From contig JBJEPU010000225.1 of the NCBI GenBank assembly GCA_051881395.1, positions 1 to 23,043 of the forward strand: 23,043 bases of DNA, given 5' to 3'. The position numbers and the translations under genes were made by a program. Of this stretch, positions 6,034 to 13,687 are shown one piece after another. Below the pieces are notes generated by a model. That model did no database searches. It was given only the letters and a program-made list of their open reading frames with translations, and was not told where the DNA came from. This DNA is from Fimenecus sp051881395. GTDB lineage: Bacteria > Bacillota > Clostridia > Oscillospirales > Acutalibacteraceae. Numbering within the stretch: position 1 is the stretch's first letter; each line of letters begins with the position of its first letter.

Positions 6034-7233
6034 TTATGCCTGTAATGCGCCGTTTTCGTCAATTTGCAACGCGTATGAACCCGTAAGCAGTAAATTCAAA
6101 TTCGCCGCGTCAAAGGCATCAATTACGCCGTCACGGTTCATATCGCCCGAAAGTACAGCGGTTTTATCGCTCGGCTTTGTCCACATATTTTCAACCAACA
6201 GCGGGTAATCGTCCGCTGTGACAACACCGTCATTGTTCACATCACCGAAGCAGTGCACGGTGTAACTGACCGTTTCACCCGCGGCATTGAGAACAGGACG
6301 AACTTTATAGAGTTCCTCCGCCGTTAAAATCGGGGAAGCACCTGCAACGGTAGATTTTTGCCCCCAGACCTGTTCTGTGGTATCCGTTTGGGCTTGCTGT
6401 AACAAATAGGCGACTGCACCGCTTGCGAATGCACTGCTGTCAAGTGCCGTGCCTGCCACAAAGGTGCCTTCGCATTTTGTCGCGTCATAATAGCAGTTTT
6501 CAATAGCGCCTTCGGCTGTGTTTCCGTTGTGACCGATGATACCGCCGTAAATGGATGCGTCATATCCTACTTCTGTATCTACCCAAACCGTTGCGGTAGA
6601 GTAGCAGTTTTTTATCGTGCCGTTGTTATCGTTACCGCCGGCGATACCGCCGCAATTTCCCCAGTTGGAAGTGATGGTACTTGCGTTTACAAAACAATTT
6701 GTAATTGTACCTAAATTGTACGCGGCAATGTTTCCGGCGGCCATTCCGATTAAATAACTGTCAATAATGCCGACATTTTTGACAACACCCTCTGCGTCGA
6801 TGTAGCCAAACAAACCGACATACAGCACTTCATAATCCATTTCCGGTTTGAAAAGGCCGCGAACGGTATGCCCCTGTCCGTCAAAAGTGCCGCTGTATTT
6901 TTTGGAAAAATCACCGATAGGCATCCATATATTGGCGTTTTGCGTATCTGCGGTCAGCGTACCTTCATTGAGCACAATATCCTTTGTCAGCACGGCGCAA
7001 ATATCCGTGCTCCCGCCGTTGACTTCGTCTGAAAACTTTTTGAGCTGTGCGCCGTTTTCGATTTTGTAGGGGTCATCTGCTGTACCTGTACCGCCTGCAT
7101 ATGCCGCGGCGGTACTGCCGTCCCAGACCTCTGCTTCTGCCGAGGCAGGAAAAATGCACACGCAGGTAAGGACAAGTAAAATGCAGAGGACGGCGCAGAA
7201 AATGCGCTTGCGAAACGGTATGTTTTTGGTCAT
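6034..7233 (-). CDS. Secreted dockerin type I protein with GLUG-like beta-helix region
   Basis: I start at the ATG at 7233 because AAAGGAG lies 8 nt upstream and a typical signal peptide then follows (KRIFCAVLCILLVLTCVCIFPASAEA, residues ~10-35, written in part). An in-frame start at 7266 would place 11 unrelated residues in front. The middle region (residues ~40-300) has a repeated pattern of Gly-Thr/Ala-Ile-x-Asn-Cys units (GTITNCF, GTIKNCY, GAIENCYYD) and SGTFDGQGHTVRGLF, resembling GLUG-type beta-helix proteins. The C-terminus holds two dockerin calcium-binding repeats, G-D-V-N-N-D-G-V-V-T-A-D-D and G-D-M-N-R-D-G-V-I-D-A-F-D. Dockerins bind cohesins on scaffoldins or cell-surface proteins, so this is probably an exported component of a cellulosome-like or surface assembly. 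No catalytic domain is recognised. Confidence 0.8.
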   Translation of the reverse strand: MTKNIPFRKRIFCAVLCILLVLTCVCIFPASAEAEVWDGSTAAAYAGGTGTADDPYKIENGAQLKKFSDEVNGGSTDICAVLTKDIVLNEGTLTADTQNANIWMPIGDFSKKYSGTFDGQGHTVRGLFKPEMDYEVLYVGLFGYIDAEGVVKNVGIIDSYLIGMAAGNIAAYNLGTITNCFVNASTITSNWGNCGGIAGGNDNNGTIKNCYSTATVWVDTEVGYDASIYGGIIGHNGNTAEGAIENCYYDATKCEGTFVAGTALDSSAFASGAVAYLLQQAQTDTTEQVWGQKSTVAGASPILTAEELYKVRPVLNAAGETVSYTVHCFGDVNNDGVVTADDYPLLVENMWTKPSDKTAVLSGDMNRDGVIDAFDAANLNLLLTGSYALQIDENGALQA

Positions 7234-7308
7234 ACTTCCATCTCCTTTGGTGACCGATTTTAACACAGTATGTGGTTTATCCGTATTTTTATACTGATTT
7301 TGCGCAGT

Positions 7309-7337
7309 ATTATAGCACGCTTTTTTGCCAAAAGCAA
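7309..7337 (-). promoter_or_regulatory. Putative promoter of the dockerin gene
   Basis: Minus strand: TTGCTT (7337-7332), 17-nt spacer, consensus TATAAT (7314-7309) with a TGC extension directly upstream. This leaves a leader of about 65-70 nt before the ATG at 7233. Confidence 0.65.
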
Positions 7338-7402
7338 TTCTTATTTTGTTAAATATAGAAAATATCCGCTGGTAAATTTATACAAATTATACAAATAAAA
7401 AT

Positions 7403-7434
7403 AAAGCAGTGTTTCGTGTTTGAAACACTGCTTT
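7403..7434 (-). terminator. Terminator of the PHP-domain gene
   Basis: Perfect 13-bp arms AAAGCAGTGTTTC / GAAACACTGCTTT around a 6-nt loop. On the minus strand the stem is followed by TATTTTTATTTG. The stem resembles the 47-bp repeat hairpin in design (CAG-GTTTC core) but is not a copy of it. Confidence 0.75.
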
Positions 7435-7455
7435 TGGCGTTTTTTTATATAGCGT

Positions 7456-8136
7456 TTAGTTTTTGCATACGGAAAAGTTTCCGCTTTTTAAGACTTCCAG
7501 CAAATCTGCGTTGGTCTCGATTTTTCGGTCAGTCAAAATTCCGCCGCGCGCAACATCTTCCGTTTGGTGGAAGTCCGAACCTGCACTGCCGCGCAAATGG
7601 TGCAAATTTGCCCATCTCTCGGCAATCGCGTTGCGGGAATTGTGGCGCACACAGGCATTGTAGATTTCCACGCCGTCCAAATACGCGGGATTGACAATGT
7701 GCATACCGTCCCGAAACGGGTGCGCTTGAAAAATCAAAAGTCCGTTTTTGTGCGCCAATTTTGAAAACGAGGAAAGGCGCATCTTTAACAGGTCGGGATT
7801 TTGATACAAAAATTCTTCCGTGAGACCGTAGACCAAGTAATCGTTGTTGTCGCCCTTGCGGTCAAACCGCAGTTCCATACCGAGCAGTACGGTCAGTTCG
7901 TCGCCCGCTGCGGCTTTTGCCTTGCGATAGCCCTGTAAAAAAATATCAATTTTTTCTTTCCAAGAAAGACTGCCTTGCGGATACGCCTCAAAGGTACTCG
8001 GGCTTAAATGGTCGGTCATCACCACGGTGCTCGCGCCCGCCGCCTTATAAAGCGCAACCAAATTCTTTGCGCACACGCCGCCGCAACGGCTGGTGTCGCT
8101 TGTATGCGCGTGTAATTCCGTAAAAAAGCGTTCCAT
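7456..8136 (-). CDS. PHP-domain phosphoesterase
   Basis: The protein carries the metal-binding motifs of the PHP (polymerase and histidinol phosphatase) superfamily: H9-A-H11 with D14, M-T-D42-H43, E88 in GMEL, H139 in QAHPFRDG, and G-S-D188-F-H190. These bind a di- or trinuclear metal centre that hydrolyses phosphate esters. Family members include nucleoside 3',5'-bisphosphate phosphatases and histidinol phosphatase; I cannot tell which substrate applies. I choose the ATG at 8136, since GGGAG (8150-8146) is nine bases away; the ATG at 8145 directly abuts GGGAG and would be poorly placed. The gene is divergent from the redox operon and ends at a clear terminator. Its promoter overlaps a perfect palindrome. 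Confidence 0.8.
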   Translation of the reverse strand: MERFFTELHAHTSDTSRCGGVCAKNLVALYKAAGASTVVMTDHLSPSTFEAYPQGSLSWKEKIDIFLQGYRKAKAAAGDELTVLLGMELRFDRKGDNNDYLVYGLTEEFLYQNPDLLKMRLSSFSKLAHKNGLLIFQAHPFRDGMHIVNPAYLDGVEIYNACVRHNSRNAIAERWANLHHLRGSAGSDFHQTEDVARGGILTDRKIETNADLLEVLKSGNFSVCKN

Positions 8137-8165
8137 GGTTTTCATCTCCCGTGTTTTCGCGTAGT

Positions 8166-8194
8166 ATTATACAACACCCATTGAAATTTGTCGA
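8166..8194 (-). promoter_or_regulatory. Putative promoter of the PHP-domain gene
   Basis: Minus strand: TCGACA (8194-8189), 17-nt spacer, TATAAT (8171-8166). The -10 box is consensus and the -35 box matches five of six. The -35 hexamer lies within the palindrome at 8183-8211. Confidence 0.7.
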
Positions 8195-8211
8195 GAAAAT
8201 CGACAAATTTC
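8183..8211. promoter_or_regulatory. Perfect 12-bp palindrome, candidate operator
   Basis: GAAATTTGTCGA (8183-8194) and TCGACAAATTTC (8200-8211) are exact inverted repeats around GAAAA. One half covers the -35 box of the PHP promoter, and the element lies ~25 nt upstream of the -35 box proposed for the redox operon. TTGT...ACAA ends resemble a Rex half-site, but the centre and 5-nt spacing differ from the Rex consensus, so the regulator is not identified. Confidence 0.6.
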
Positions 8212-8235
8212 TGCATTTTTGACAACAAATTCAAA

Positions 8236-8264
8236 TTGCAATTCTTTGTTTTTTATATTATCAT
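8236..8264 (+). promoter_or_regulatory. Putative promoter of the NuoE/NuoF/NuoG-like operon
   Basis: TTGCAA (8236-8241), 17-nt spacer, TATCAT (8259-8264). The surrounding 60 nt are strongly AT-rich. Overlapping alternatives (TATTAT, CATAAT) exist, so the exact -10 box is uncertain. Confidence 0.45.
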
Positions 8265-8305
8265 AATATACGCATAATTCCGCAGTTTAGTCAGGAGGAA
8301 ACAAA

Positions 8306-8809
8306 ATGGAGTGTTTATGCAGTCAGGCAAAAAGTGATTTGTCGCTTTTAGAGCCCGTACTCGCACAATATGCAGATACAAAGGGGAGTCTCATTACCAT
8401 ATTACAGCACGCACAGGAAATCTACGGCTATCTCCCGCAGGATGTCATTCGCCGCATTTCCGAACGCACAGGCGTAAAGCCCGCCAAAATTATGGGCGTG
8501 GCGACTTTCTATACCCAATTTCGCTTACAGCCTGTCGGCAAGTATTTGATTATGCTTTGCAAGGGTACGGCGTGCCATGTCAACGGCTCGGATTTGATTG
8601 AAAAAACCATTACGGAAGCGTTGGGCATTCACGACGGCGAAACCACCGAAGACGGTCTGTTTACTTTAAAAAATGTCGCGTGCTTGGGCTGTTGCAGTCT
8701 GTCGCCTGTGATGATGATTAACGAGGAAACCTACGGCAGTTTAACGCCCGAGAAAACCCGTGCGATTTTGGCAGAACTCAGAGAAAAAGCAAAGGAGGAC
8801 GCGCAATGA
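8306..8809 (+). CDS. NuoE-like [2Fe-2S] thioredoxin-fold subunit (HydC/StnC-like)
   Basis: Small electron-transfer subunit of NADH-oxidising flavin complexes. The N-terminal helical bundle (GSLITILQHAQEIYGYLP) is followed by a thioredoxin-like domain with the four [2Fe-2S] ligands: C85-x4-C90 (CKGTACHVNG) and C126-x3-C130 (CLGCC). It passes electrons between the FMN site of the NuoF-like subunit and other clusters. The length of 167 residues fits NuoE/HydC. AGGAGG lies 8 nt before the ATG. First gene of a three-gene operon; its stop overlaps the next start (ATGA). Without a membrane arm nearby, it belongs to a soluble complex rather than respiratory complex I. Confidence 0.92.
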   Translation: MECLCSQAKSDLSLLEPVLAQYADTKGSLITILQHAQEIYGYLPQDVIRRISERTGVKPAKIMGVATFYTQFRLQPVGKYLIMLCKGTACHVNGSDLIEKTITEALGIHDGETTEDGLFTLKNVACLGCCSLSPVMMINEETYGSLTPEKTRAILAELREKAKEDAQ

Positions 8810-10557
8810 TGAAAGTAGTTGTCGGTGCGGGCAGCTGTGGTATTGCCGCAGGCGCGCAAAAAGTGTATGACGCACTCGAAATGCAGAACGGCGACAAGGC
8901 GTTTTCCTTAACCGTGACGGGTTGTAACGGGATGTGCTTTTTAGAGCCGATTGTGGATATTTATGACGCGCAAAACAACTTAACCCGTCTTGTAAAAGTG
9001 ACGGCAGAAGATGGTGAACGCATTGCAAACGCCGTAAAATCGGGCGATTTACAAAGCGTTTCGGATTTGGTGATTGCCGAAGAAGACGCACAGTTTTTAG
9101 AAAAGCAAACCCGCATTGCGCTTCGCCACTGCGGTGTCATTAACCCCGAAGAACTCGCCGATTACGAAGCCACGGACGGCTACAAAGCCATTCGCAAGGT
9201 TCTTTTTGCAATGACACCCGAACAGGTGATTGAGGAAATCAAGGTTTCAGGCCTTGCAGGGCGCGGCGGCGCGGGCTTCCCGACTTGGTTTAAGTGGAAC
9301 GCCGCAAGGAGCTCGGCGGGCGACGAAAAATATTTAATCTGCAACGCCGACGAGGGCGACCCCGGCGCATTTATGGACAGAGCCGTCATAGAGGGCGACC
9401 CCCATTCGTTGATTGAGGGTATGCTTATCGGTGCGTATGCCATCGGCGCAAAAGAGGCGATTGTCTATGTTCGTGCGGAGTATCCGCTGGCGATTAAACG
9501 CTTGGAAAAGGCGATAAAACAAGCCGAAGAAAAGGGCTATCTCGGCGAGCACATTTTCGGGAGCGATTTCTCCTGCAAAATGCGCATTAAAGCAGGCGCA
9601 GGCGCGTTCGTTTGCGGTGAAGAAACCGCGCTGATTGAGTCCTTGGAGGGCAGTCGCGGTATGCCGCGCTTAAAGCCGCCCTTCCCAGCCCAAGCGGGCT
9701 ATTGGCACAAACCCTCGAATATCAATAATGTCGAAACCTTCGCCAATGTCGCGTGGATTCTCTTAAACGGCGGCGAAAAATTTGCTGCCATGGGTACCGA
9801 GGGCAGTAAAGGTACAAAAGTCTTTGCGCTCACGGGGAAAATCCGCCGCGGTGGCCTGGTTGAAATTCCGATGGGCAAAACGCTGCGTGATGTCATTTTT
9901 GACATCGGCGGCGGCATTCGCGGCGGCAAACAGTTCAAAGCCGTGCAAATGGGCGGCCCGTCGGGCGGGTGTATTCCCGCGGATTTGCTCGACACCGTCA
10001 TTGACTACAAAGCCCTCGGCGCAACAGGCGCGATTATGGGCTCGGGCGGTATGGTCGTTATGGACGAGGACACCTGTATGGTGGGTATGGCGAAATTCTT
10101 TTTGGATTTCACCGCGAAAGAGTCTTGCGGTAAATGCGTGCATTGCCGCCTTGGCACAAAGCGTATGCTCGAAGTCTTAACCCGTATCACAGAGGGCAAC
10201 GGGCAAGCGGGCGACATTGAACTTTTAGAAGAACTGTGCTATTCGATTAAAGACGGTGCGCTGTGCGGCTTGGGGCAGACTGCGCCCAACCCCGTGCTGA
10301 CCACAATAAAATATTTCCGTGACGAGTTTGAGGCGCACATTGGAGAAAAGAAATGCCCCGCGGGTGAATGTACGGCGCTTGTCACCTACGAAATCAACCC
10401 CGACAAATGTATTGGGTGCACGAAGTGCGCTAAAAACTGCCCCGTGGGCGCCATTACGGGTGCGGTCAAATCGACGCACACGATTGACACGAGTATCTGC
10501 ATCAAATGCGGCAAATGCGCTGAAAACTGCCGCTTCGGTGCTGTGGAGGTACACTGA
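8806..10557 (+). CDS. NuoF-like NADH/FMN subunit with extra ferredoxin domain (HydB/StnB-like)
   Basis: Flavoprotein subunit that binds NAD(H) and FMN. Residues ~1-90 form a thioredoxin-like domain with a reduced cysteine set (G-S-C-G and C-N-G-M-C). The NADH glycine-rich loop GRGGAGFPTWFKW starts near residue 151, the FMN motif CNADEGDPGAFMDR near 178, then GAGAFVCGEETALI and EGSRGMPRLKPPFPA. The N3-type [4Fe-4S] ligands S-C-G-K-C-V-H-C lie near 439, with a later Cys in LCGLGQ. The last 55 residues hold two [4Fe-4S] motifs (CIGCTKC near 534, CIKCGKC near 564), a feature of bifurcating HydB/HndC-type subunits and not of respiratory NuoF. AAAGGAGG precedes the ATG, and the stop overlaps the next start. 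583 residues. Confidence 0.93.
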   Translation: MMKVVVGAGSCGIAAGAQKVYDALEMQNGDKAFSLTVTGCNGMCFLEPIVDIYDAQNNLTRLVKVTAEDGERIANAVKSGDLQSVSDLVIAEEDAQFLEKQTRIALRHCGVINPEELADYEATDGYKAIRKVLFAMTPEQVIEEIKVSGLAGRGGAGFPTWFKWNAARSSAGDEKYLICNADEGDPGAFMDRAVIEGDPHSLIEGMLIGAYAIGAKEAIVYVRAEYPLAIKRLEKAIKQAEEKGYLGEHIFGSDFSCKMRIKAGAGAFVCGEETALIESLEGSRGMPRLKPPFPAQAGYWHKPSNINNVETFANVAWILLNGGEKFAAMGTEGSKGTKVFALTGKIRRGGLVEIPMGKTLRDVIFDIGGGIRGGKQFKAVQMGGPSGGCIPADLLDTVIDYKALGATGAIMGSGGMVVMDEDTCMVGMAKFFLDFTAKESCGKCVHCRLGTKRMLEVLTRITEGNGQAGDIELLEELCYSIKDGALCGLGQTAPNPVLTTIKYFRDEFEAHIGEKKCPAGECTALVTYEINPDKCIGCTKCAKNCPVGAITGAVKSTHTIDTSICIKCGKCAENCRFGAVEVH

Positions 10558-13382
10558 TGCGCAATATTACCATTACCATTGATAATCATAAACTGACCGT
10601 TGAGGAGGGGACAACGCTTCTCACGGCGGCAACACAGAACAATTTAAAAATTCCGAACCTTTGCTATGACGGCAGAGTGGAGCTGTACGGTGCGTGCGGG
10701 CTTTGCGTGGTCGAAGTCGAGGGTACACCCAAGCTGTTGCGCGCCTGCTCTACAAAAGCGACGGACGGTATGGTGGTGCACACGAACACCGACCGCGTGG
10801 TGCGTGCGCGGAAAGTCGCGCTCGAACTGCTTTTGTCCGACCACGACGGCGACTGTAAAGCGCCTTGCACCAAGGCTTGCCCTGCGAATACCGACTGCCA
10901 AGGCTATGTCGGCTTAATTGCCAACGGCGAATACAACGAGGCAACGCGCCTGATTAAAGAGAAAATCCCGTTGCCGTCCTCTATCGGCAGAGTGTGCCCG
11001 CACCCCTGTGAAAAGGAGTGCCGCCGTCGCTTTGTTGACGAGCCTGTGTCGATTGCATTTTTGAAATCCTTTGCGTCCGATATGGATATGGCGAGCGCGA
11101 CACCGTATGTCCCGCCTGTCGAGCCCGACAGCGGCAAAACCGTTGCCGTCGTGGGCGGCGGCCCTGCGGGGCTTACCGCGGCGTACTTCCTGCGCCGCCA
11201 AGGGCACAGTGTCACGGTGTTTGACGCCATGCCCAAAATGGGCGGTATGCTTCGCTACGGCATTCCCGAATACCGCTTGCCGAAAGCGCTGTTAGACCGC
11301 GAAATTGCGCAAATTGCGGCGTTGGGCGTTACTTTCAAAAATAATGTAAAAATCGGGAAAGATATTTCTCTTGCCGACTTACAAAAAGACTTTGACGCCG
11401 TGATTTTGGCGGCGGGCGCTTGGAACAGCAGTAAAATGCGCGTGCCGGGCGAGGAAAGCGAAAAAGTGCTCGGCGGTATCGACTTTTTGCGTACCGTGGC
11501 CTTAGGTACGCCTGCCGACATCGGCAAAACCGTGGCAATCGTCGGCGGCGGCAACACGGCAATGGACGCCTGCCGCACGGCAGTGCGTTTGGGGGCGGAA
11601 AATGTGTATGTCATCTATCGCCGCACGCGTGACGAAATGCCCGCCGAAGATGTCGAAATTTCAGAAGCGGAAGAAGAGGGCGTACAGTTTAAATATCTGA
11701 CCTCTCCGATTGCGTTCCGCGAGGAAAACGGCAAAGTGGTTGCAGTGCTCCAAAAAATGCAACTCGGCGCGCCTGACCAAAGCGGCAGACGCCGCCCTGA
11801 ACCGATTGAGGGCGCAACCGAGGAACTGCCCTTAGATACCGTGATTATGGCAATCGGGCAATACCCGAATTTGGAAGGCTTTGAAAGTATCGAGGCGACC
11901 AAGCGCAACACCGTTGCCGCCGATGAAGAAACCTTCCGTACTTCCTTGATTGGCGTATTTGCCGTGGGTGATATGACCAACCGCGGCGCATCGATTGCGA
12001 TTGCCGCAATCGGCGAGGCGCAAAAGGCATCGGTGATTGTAGACCGCTATTTAAACGGCGAAGCGGCACGCTATAAAAAACCGTATTTTGTAGAGCGCAA
12101 TCCTGCGCCCGAATTTTTCCAAAAATTTCCGAAAGCGTCGCGCGCCAAAATGCCGCAGCTGTCCGCTGAGGACCGCAAAACCAATTTCAAAGAGGTTTCG
12201 CTCGGCTTTTCCGAAGACACGGCGAAGAAAGAGGCAATGCGGTGCCTTGAATGCGGTTGCCACGATTATTACGAATGTAAATTGATTTCCTACGCCAACC
12301 AATATGATGTCAACCCCGCGCGCTTTGCGGGCGAAAAGCATCAGCGCAACGAGGAAAATGTCAATTCGCTCATTTCCCGCAATACCGACAAGTGCATTTT
12401 GTGCGGTCTTTGCGTGCGTGTTTGCGAAGAAGCCATGGGCAAAACCAATTTAGGGCTTATCGGCAGAGGGTTCAATACAATTGTCAGCCCCGAATTCGGC
12501 TTGCCGCTCGAAGAAAGCAACTGTATGTTCTGCGGGCAGTGCGTCACCGTTTGCCCGACAGGTGCATTGCGTGAAAAAGAGCCGGTTATCAAACGCGTGC
12601 CCGTCAAGGAAAACAGCGTTTCGTCCGTTTGCAACTTCTGTTCGGCACTGTGCAAAACCGATTTGCGCTTTGTGGGCAAAACCGTGATGCGTTCACTTCC
12701 TGCGGGCGACAAAGGCTTGCTTTGCAAAGGCGGGCGGTTCGGCATTTTCTCGGCGAACAACCAACTGCCGCCCGTGATCCCCGAAAAGCTTGCGGAAATT
12801 GCCGGTACAGTCAAGCAATACGGTGACAGCGTAGCCGTGGTGCTCGGCTCGACGGCAACGATGGAAGAACTGTATTTTGCCAAACAGCATTTCCCTGCGG
12901 TATATGTCGATATGACGGAATTCTCCGCCGCAAAGGACGGCGCGAAACTGCTCGGGATTCCGCCCGTTTCCGAATATAAAGGCGAAAAACTTGCAATTCT
13001 ACTCGATTGTAAAAAGCATACTGCTGTGACGGCAGAGTATACCGTTCTACTTTCTAATGCATACGCGGATTTTGCGGATGTGCAGATTTTCACGGCGCCC
13101 TTCACCGCGAACAGCGGTACCTACTTGAAAGGCGAAACGACAGCGGTACAGCGCGCGGCGATTTCGTCAGAACTCCCGACAGCGCTTGCGGCACTTGCCG
13201 CGCTTTGCGGCGTGGACGCAGTGTCTGCCGAAAGCGTGTTTGCAGAACTGAAAACATCATATTCCGTGCTTGCAAACATGAAAGAAGATGCTATAATAGA
13301 AAAAGAAATCGTGCGCGGCGGCGGAAAATACTTCTTCAATGACCAAAGCGTTTCGGTTTCGGAATTCTGCGACAATTATTAA
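10557..13382 (+). CDS. NuoG/GltD-like fusion: [2Fe-2S] ferredoxin, FAD/NAD(P)H module, 2x[4Fe-4S], molybdopterin-type Fe4S remnant (StnA-like)
   Basis: A 941-residue electron-transfer protein. Order of parts: plant-type [2Fe-2S] domain (cysteines near residues 36, 47, 50 and 64); a cysteine-rich adaptor as in GltD/NfnB (CTKACPANTDCQ, VCPHPCEKECRR); an FAD Rossmann fold (VAVVGGGPAGLTAAYF, near 195) with an inserted NAD(P)H fold (VAIVGGGNTAMD, near 326, followed by YRRTRDEMPA); two [4Fe-4S] motifs (CILCGLC near 612, CMFCGQC near 656); and a Cys-rich segment (VCNFCSALC near 692 with a later Cys) as at the N-terminus of molybdopterin oxidoreductases. The final ~190 residues look like a shortened, cofactor-less NuoG C-terminus. 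GltD/NfnB modules carry the bifurcating FAD of NADH-dependent ferredoxin:NADP oxidoreductases. Adjacent subunits suggest an Stn-like transhydrogenase. No H-cluster motifs, so not a hydrogenase itself. Confidence 0.9.
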   Translation: MRNITITIDNHKLTVEEGTTLLTAATQNNLKIPNLCYDGRVELYGACGLCVVEVEGTPKLLRACSTKATDGMVVHTNTDRVVRARKVALELLLSDHDGDCKAPCTKACPANTDCQGYVGLIANGEYNEATRLIKEKIPLPSSIGRVCPHPCEKECRRRFVDEPVSIAFLKSFASDMDMASATPYVPPVEPDSGKTVAVVGGGPAGLTAAYFLRRQGHSVTVFDAMPKMGGMLRYGIPEYRLPKALLDREIAQIAALGVTFKNNVKIGKDISLADLQKDFDAVILAAGAWNSSKMRVPGEESEKVLGGIDFLRTVALGTPADIGKTVAIVGGGNTAMDACRTAVRLGAENVYVIYRRTRDEMPAEDVEISEAEEEGVQFKYLTSPIAFREENGKVVAVLQKMQLGAPDQSGRRRPEPIEGATEELPLDTVIMAIGQYPNLEGFESIEATKRNTVAADEETFRTSLIGVFAVGDMTNRGASIAIAAIGEAQKASVIVDRYLNGEAARYKKPYFVERNPAPEFFQKFPKASRAKMPQLSAEDRKTNFKEVSLGFSEDTAKKEAMRCLECGCHDYYECKLISYANQYDVNPARFAGEKHQRNEENVNSLISRNTDKCILCGLCVRVCEEAMGKTNLGLIGRGFNTIVSPEFGLPLEESNCMFCGQCVTVCPTGALREKEPVIKRVPVKENSVSSVCNFCSALCKTDLRFVGKTVMRSLPAGDKGLLCKGGRFGIFSANNQLPPVIPEKLAEIAGTVKQYGDSVAVVLGSTATMEELYFAKQHFPAVYVDMTEFSAAKDGAKLLGIPPVSEYKGEKLAILLDCKKHTAVTAEYTVLLSNAYADFADVQIFTAPFTANSGTYLKGETTAVQRAAISSELPTALAALAALCGVDAVSAESVFAELKTSYSVLANMKEDAIIEKEIVRGGGKYFFNDQSVSVSEFCDNY

Positions 13383-13392
13383 AATCATATAT

Positions 13393-13565
13393 TGTAAAGG
13401 TGTCTCGGGATATGTTTTGCGTATGGCCGAGGTGAAAAGGGAACACGGTGTAAATCCGTGACAGCCCCCGCTGCTGTAACGCGTAACGCAAGGCCAAATG
13501 CCACTGATTTTTCGGGAAGGCGGCTTTTGCGGTTTGAGCGCGAAGTCAGAAGACCTGCCTTTATA
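13393..13565 (+). promoter_or_regulatory. Cobalamin riboswitch
   Basis: The stretch contains the conserved B12-box core (AGCCCCCGCTGCTGTAACG near 13466) preceded by GTGAAAAGGGAACACGGTGTAAATCCGTGAC in the expected order. The late elements CCACTG, GGGAAGGC and GAAGTCAGAAGACCTGCC follow. TGTAAAGG (13393-13400) pairs with CCTTTATA (13558-13565) to close P1 with one wobble, which sets the limits. It lies 10 nt after the redox-operon stop and upstream of a terminator at 13648-13680. The expected mode is premature termination when adenosylcobalamin or another cobalamin is bound. No clear separate promoter is visible before it. Confidence 0.95.
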
Positions 13566-13597
13566 ATTTGCAAAAATTCTTTCGGTGGGAGAGAAGT

Positions 13598-13687
13598 ATG
13601 CAGAGCAAATCAAAACGGATTTATCCCTTTCTTTTGTTGTGCATCGGGCGAGGCTCCCAAATGGGAGTCTCGCTTTTTTTGCCTTAA
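13598..13687 (+). CDS. Possible 29-residue leader ORF spanning the riboswitch terminator
   Basis: An ATG at 13598 has an excellent ribosome binding site (GGGAG, 6-nt spacing). The ORF starts MQSKSKRIYPFLLLC, runs through both arms of the terminator hairpin and stops at TAA 13685-13687. It is too short to assign and may be fortuitous. If translated, ribosomes would cover the hairpin and could affect termination. It could alternatively be the remains of a signal-peptide-encoding gene start. Confidence 0.3.
   Translation: MQSKSKRIYPFLLLCIGRGSQMGVSLFLP
13648..13680 (+). terminator. Riboswitch-controlled intrinsic terminator
   Basis: GCGAGGCTCCCA (13648-13659) pairs with TGGGAGTCTCGC (13662-13673), with one G-U pair, followed by seven T. 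It lies 83 nt after the riboswitch aptamer and 70 nt before the barrel-protein start codon, the usual arrangement of an attenuator. Confidence 0.85.

Noticed and set aside
12609..12624. Third partial copy of the 47-bp repeat (GAAAACAGCGTTTCG) in the NuoG-like gene
   Set aside because: Only about 15 bases match, there is no hairpin, and the stretch encodes conserved protein sequence; most likely chance.
12341..13105. 254-codon minus-strand ORF opposite the end of the NuoG/GltD-like gene
   Set aside because: It is antisense to a gene with clear cysteine motifs, has no ribosome binding site and gives a Ser/Thr-rich product with no recognisable domain. Long antisense frames are common in GC-rich-third-position genes.
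8306..13382. Respiratory complex I or [FeFe]-hydrogenase operon
   Set aside because: Only E, F and G-like soluble parts are present, no membrane subunits, and no H-cluster motif (such as TSCCPxW) is seen in any of the three proteins.
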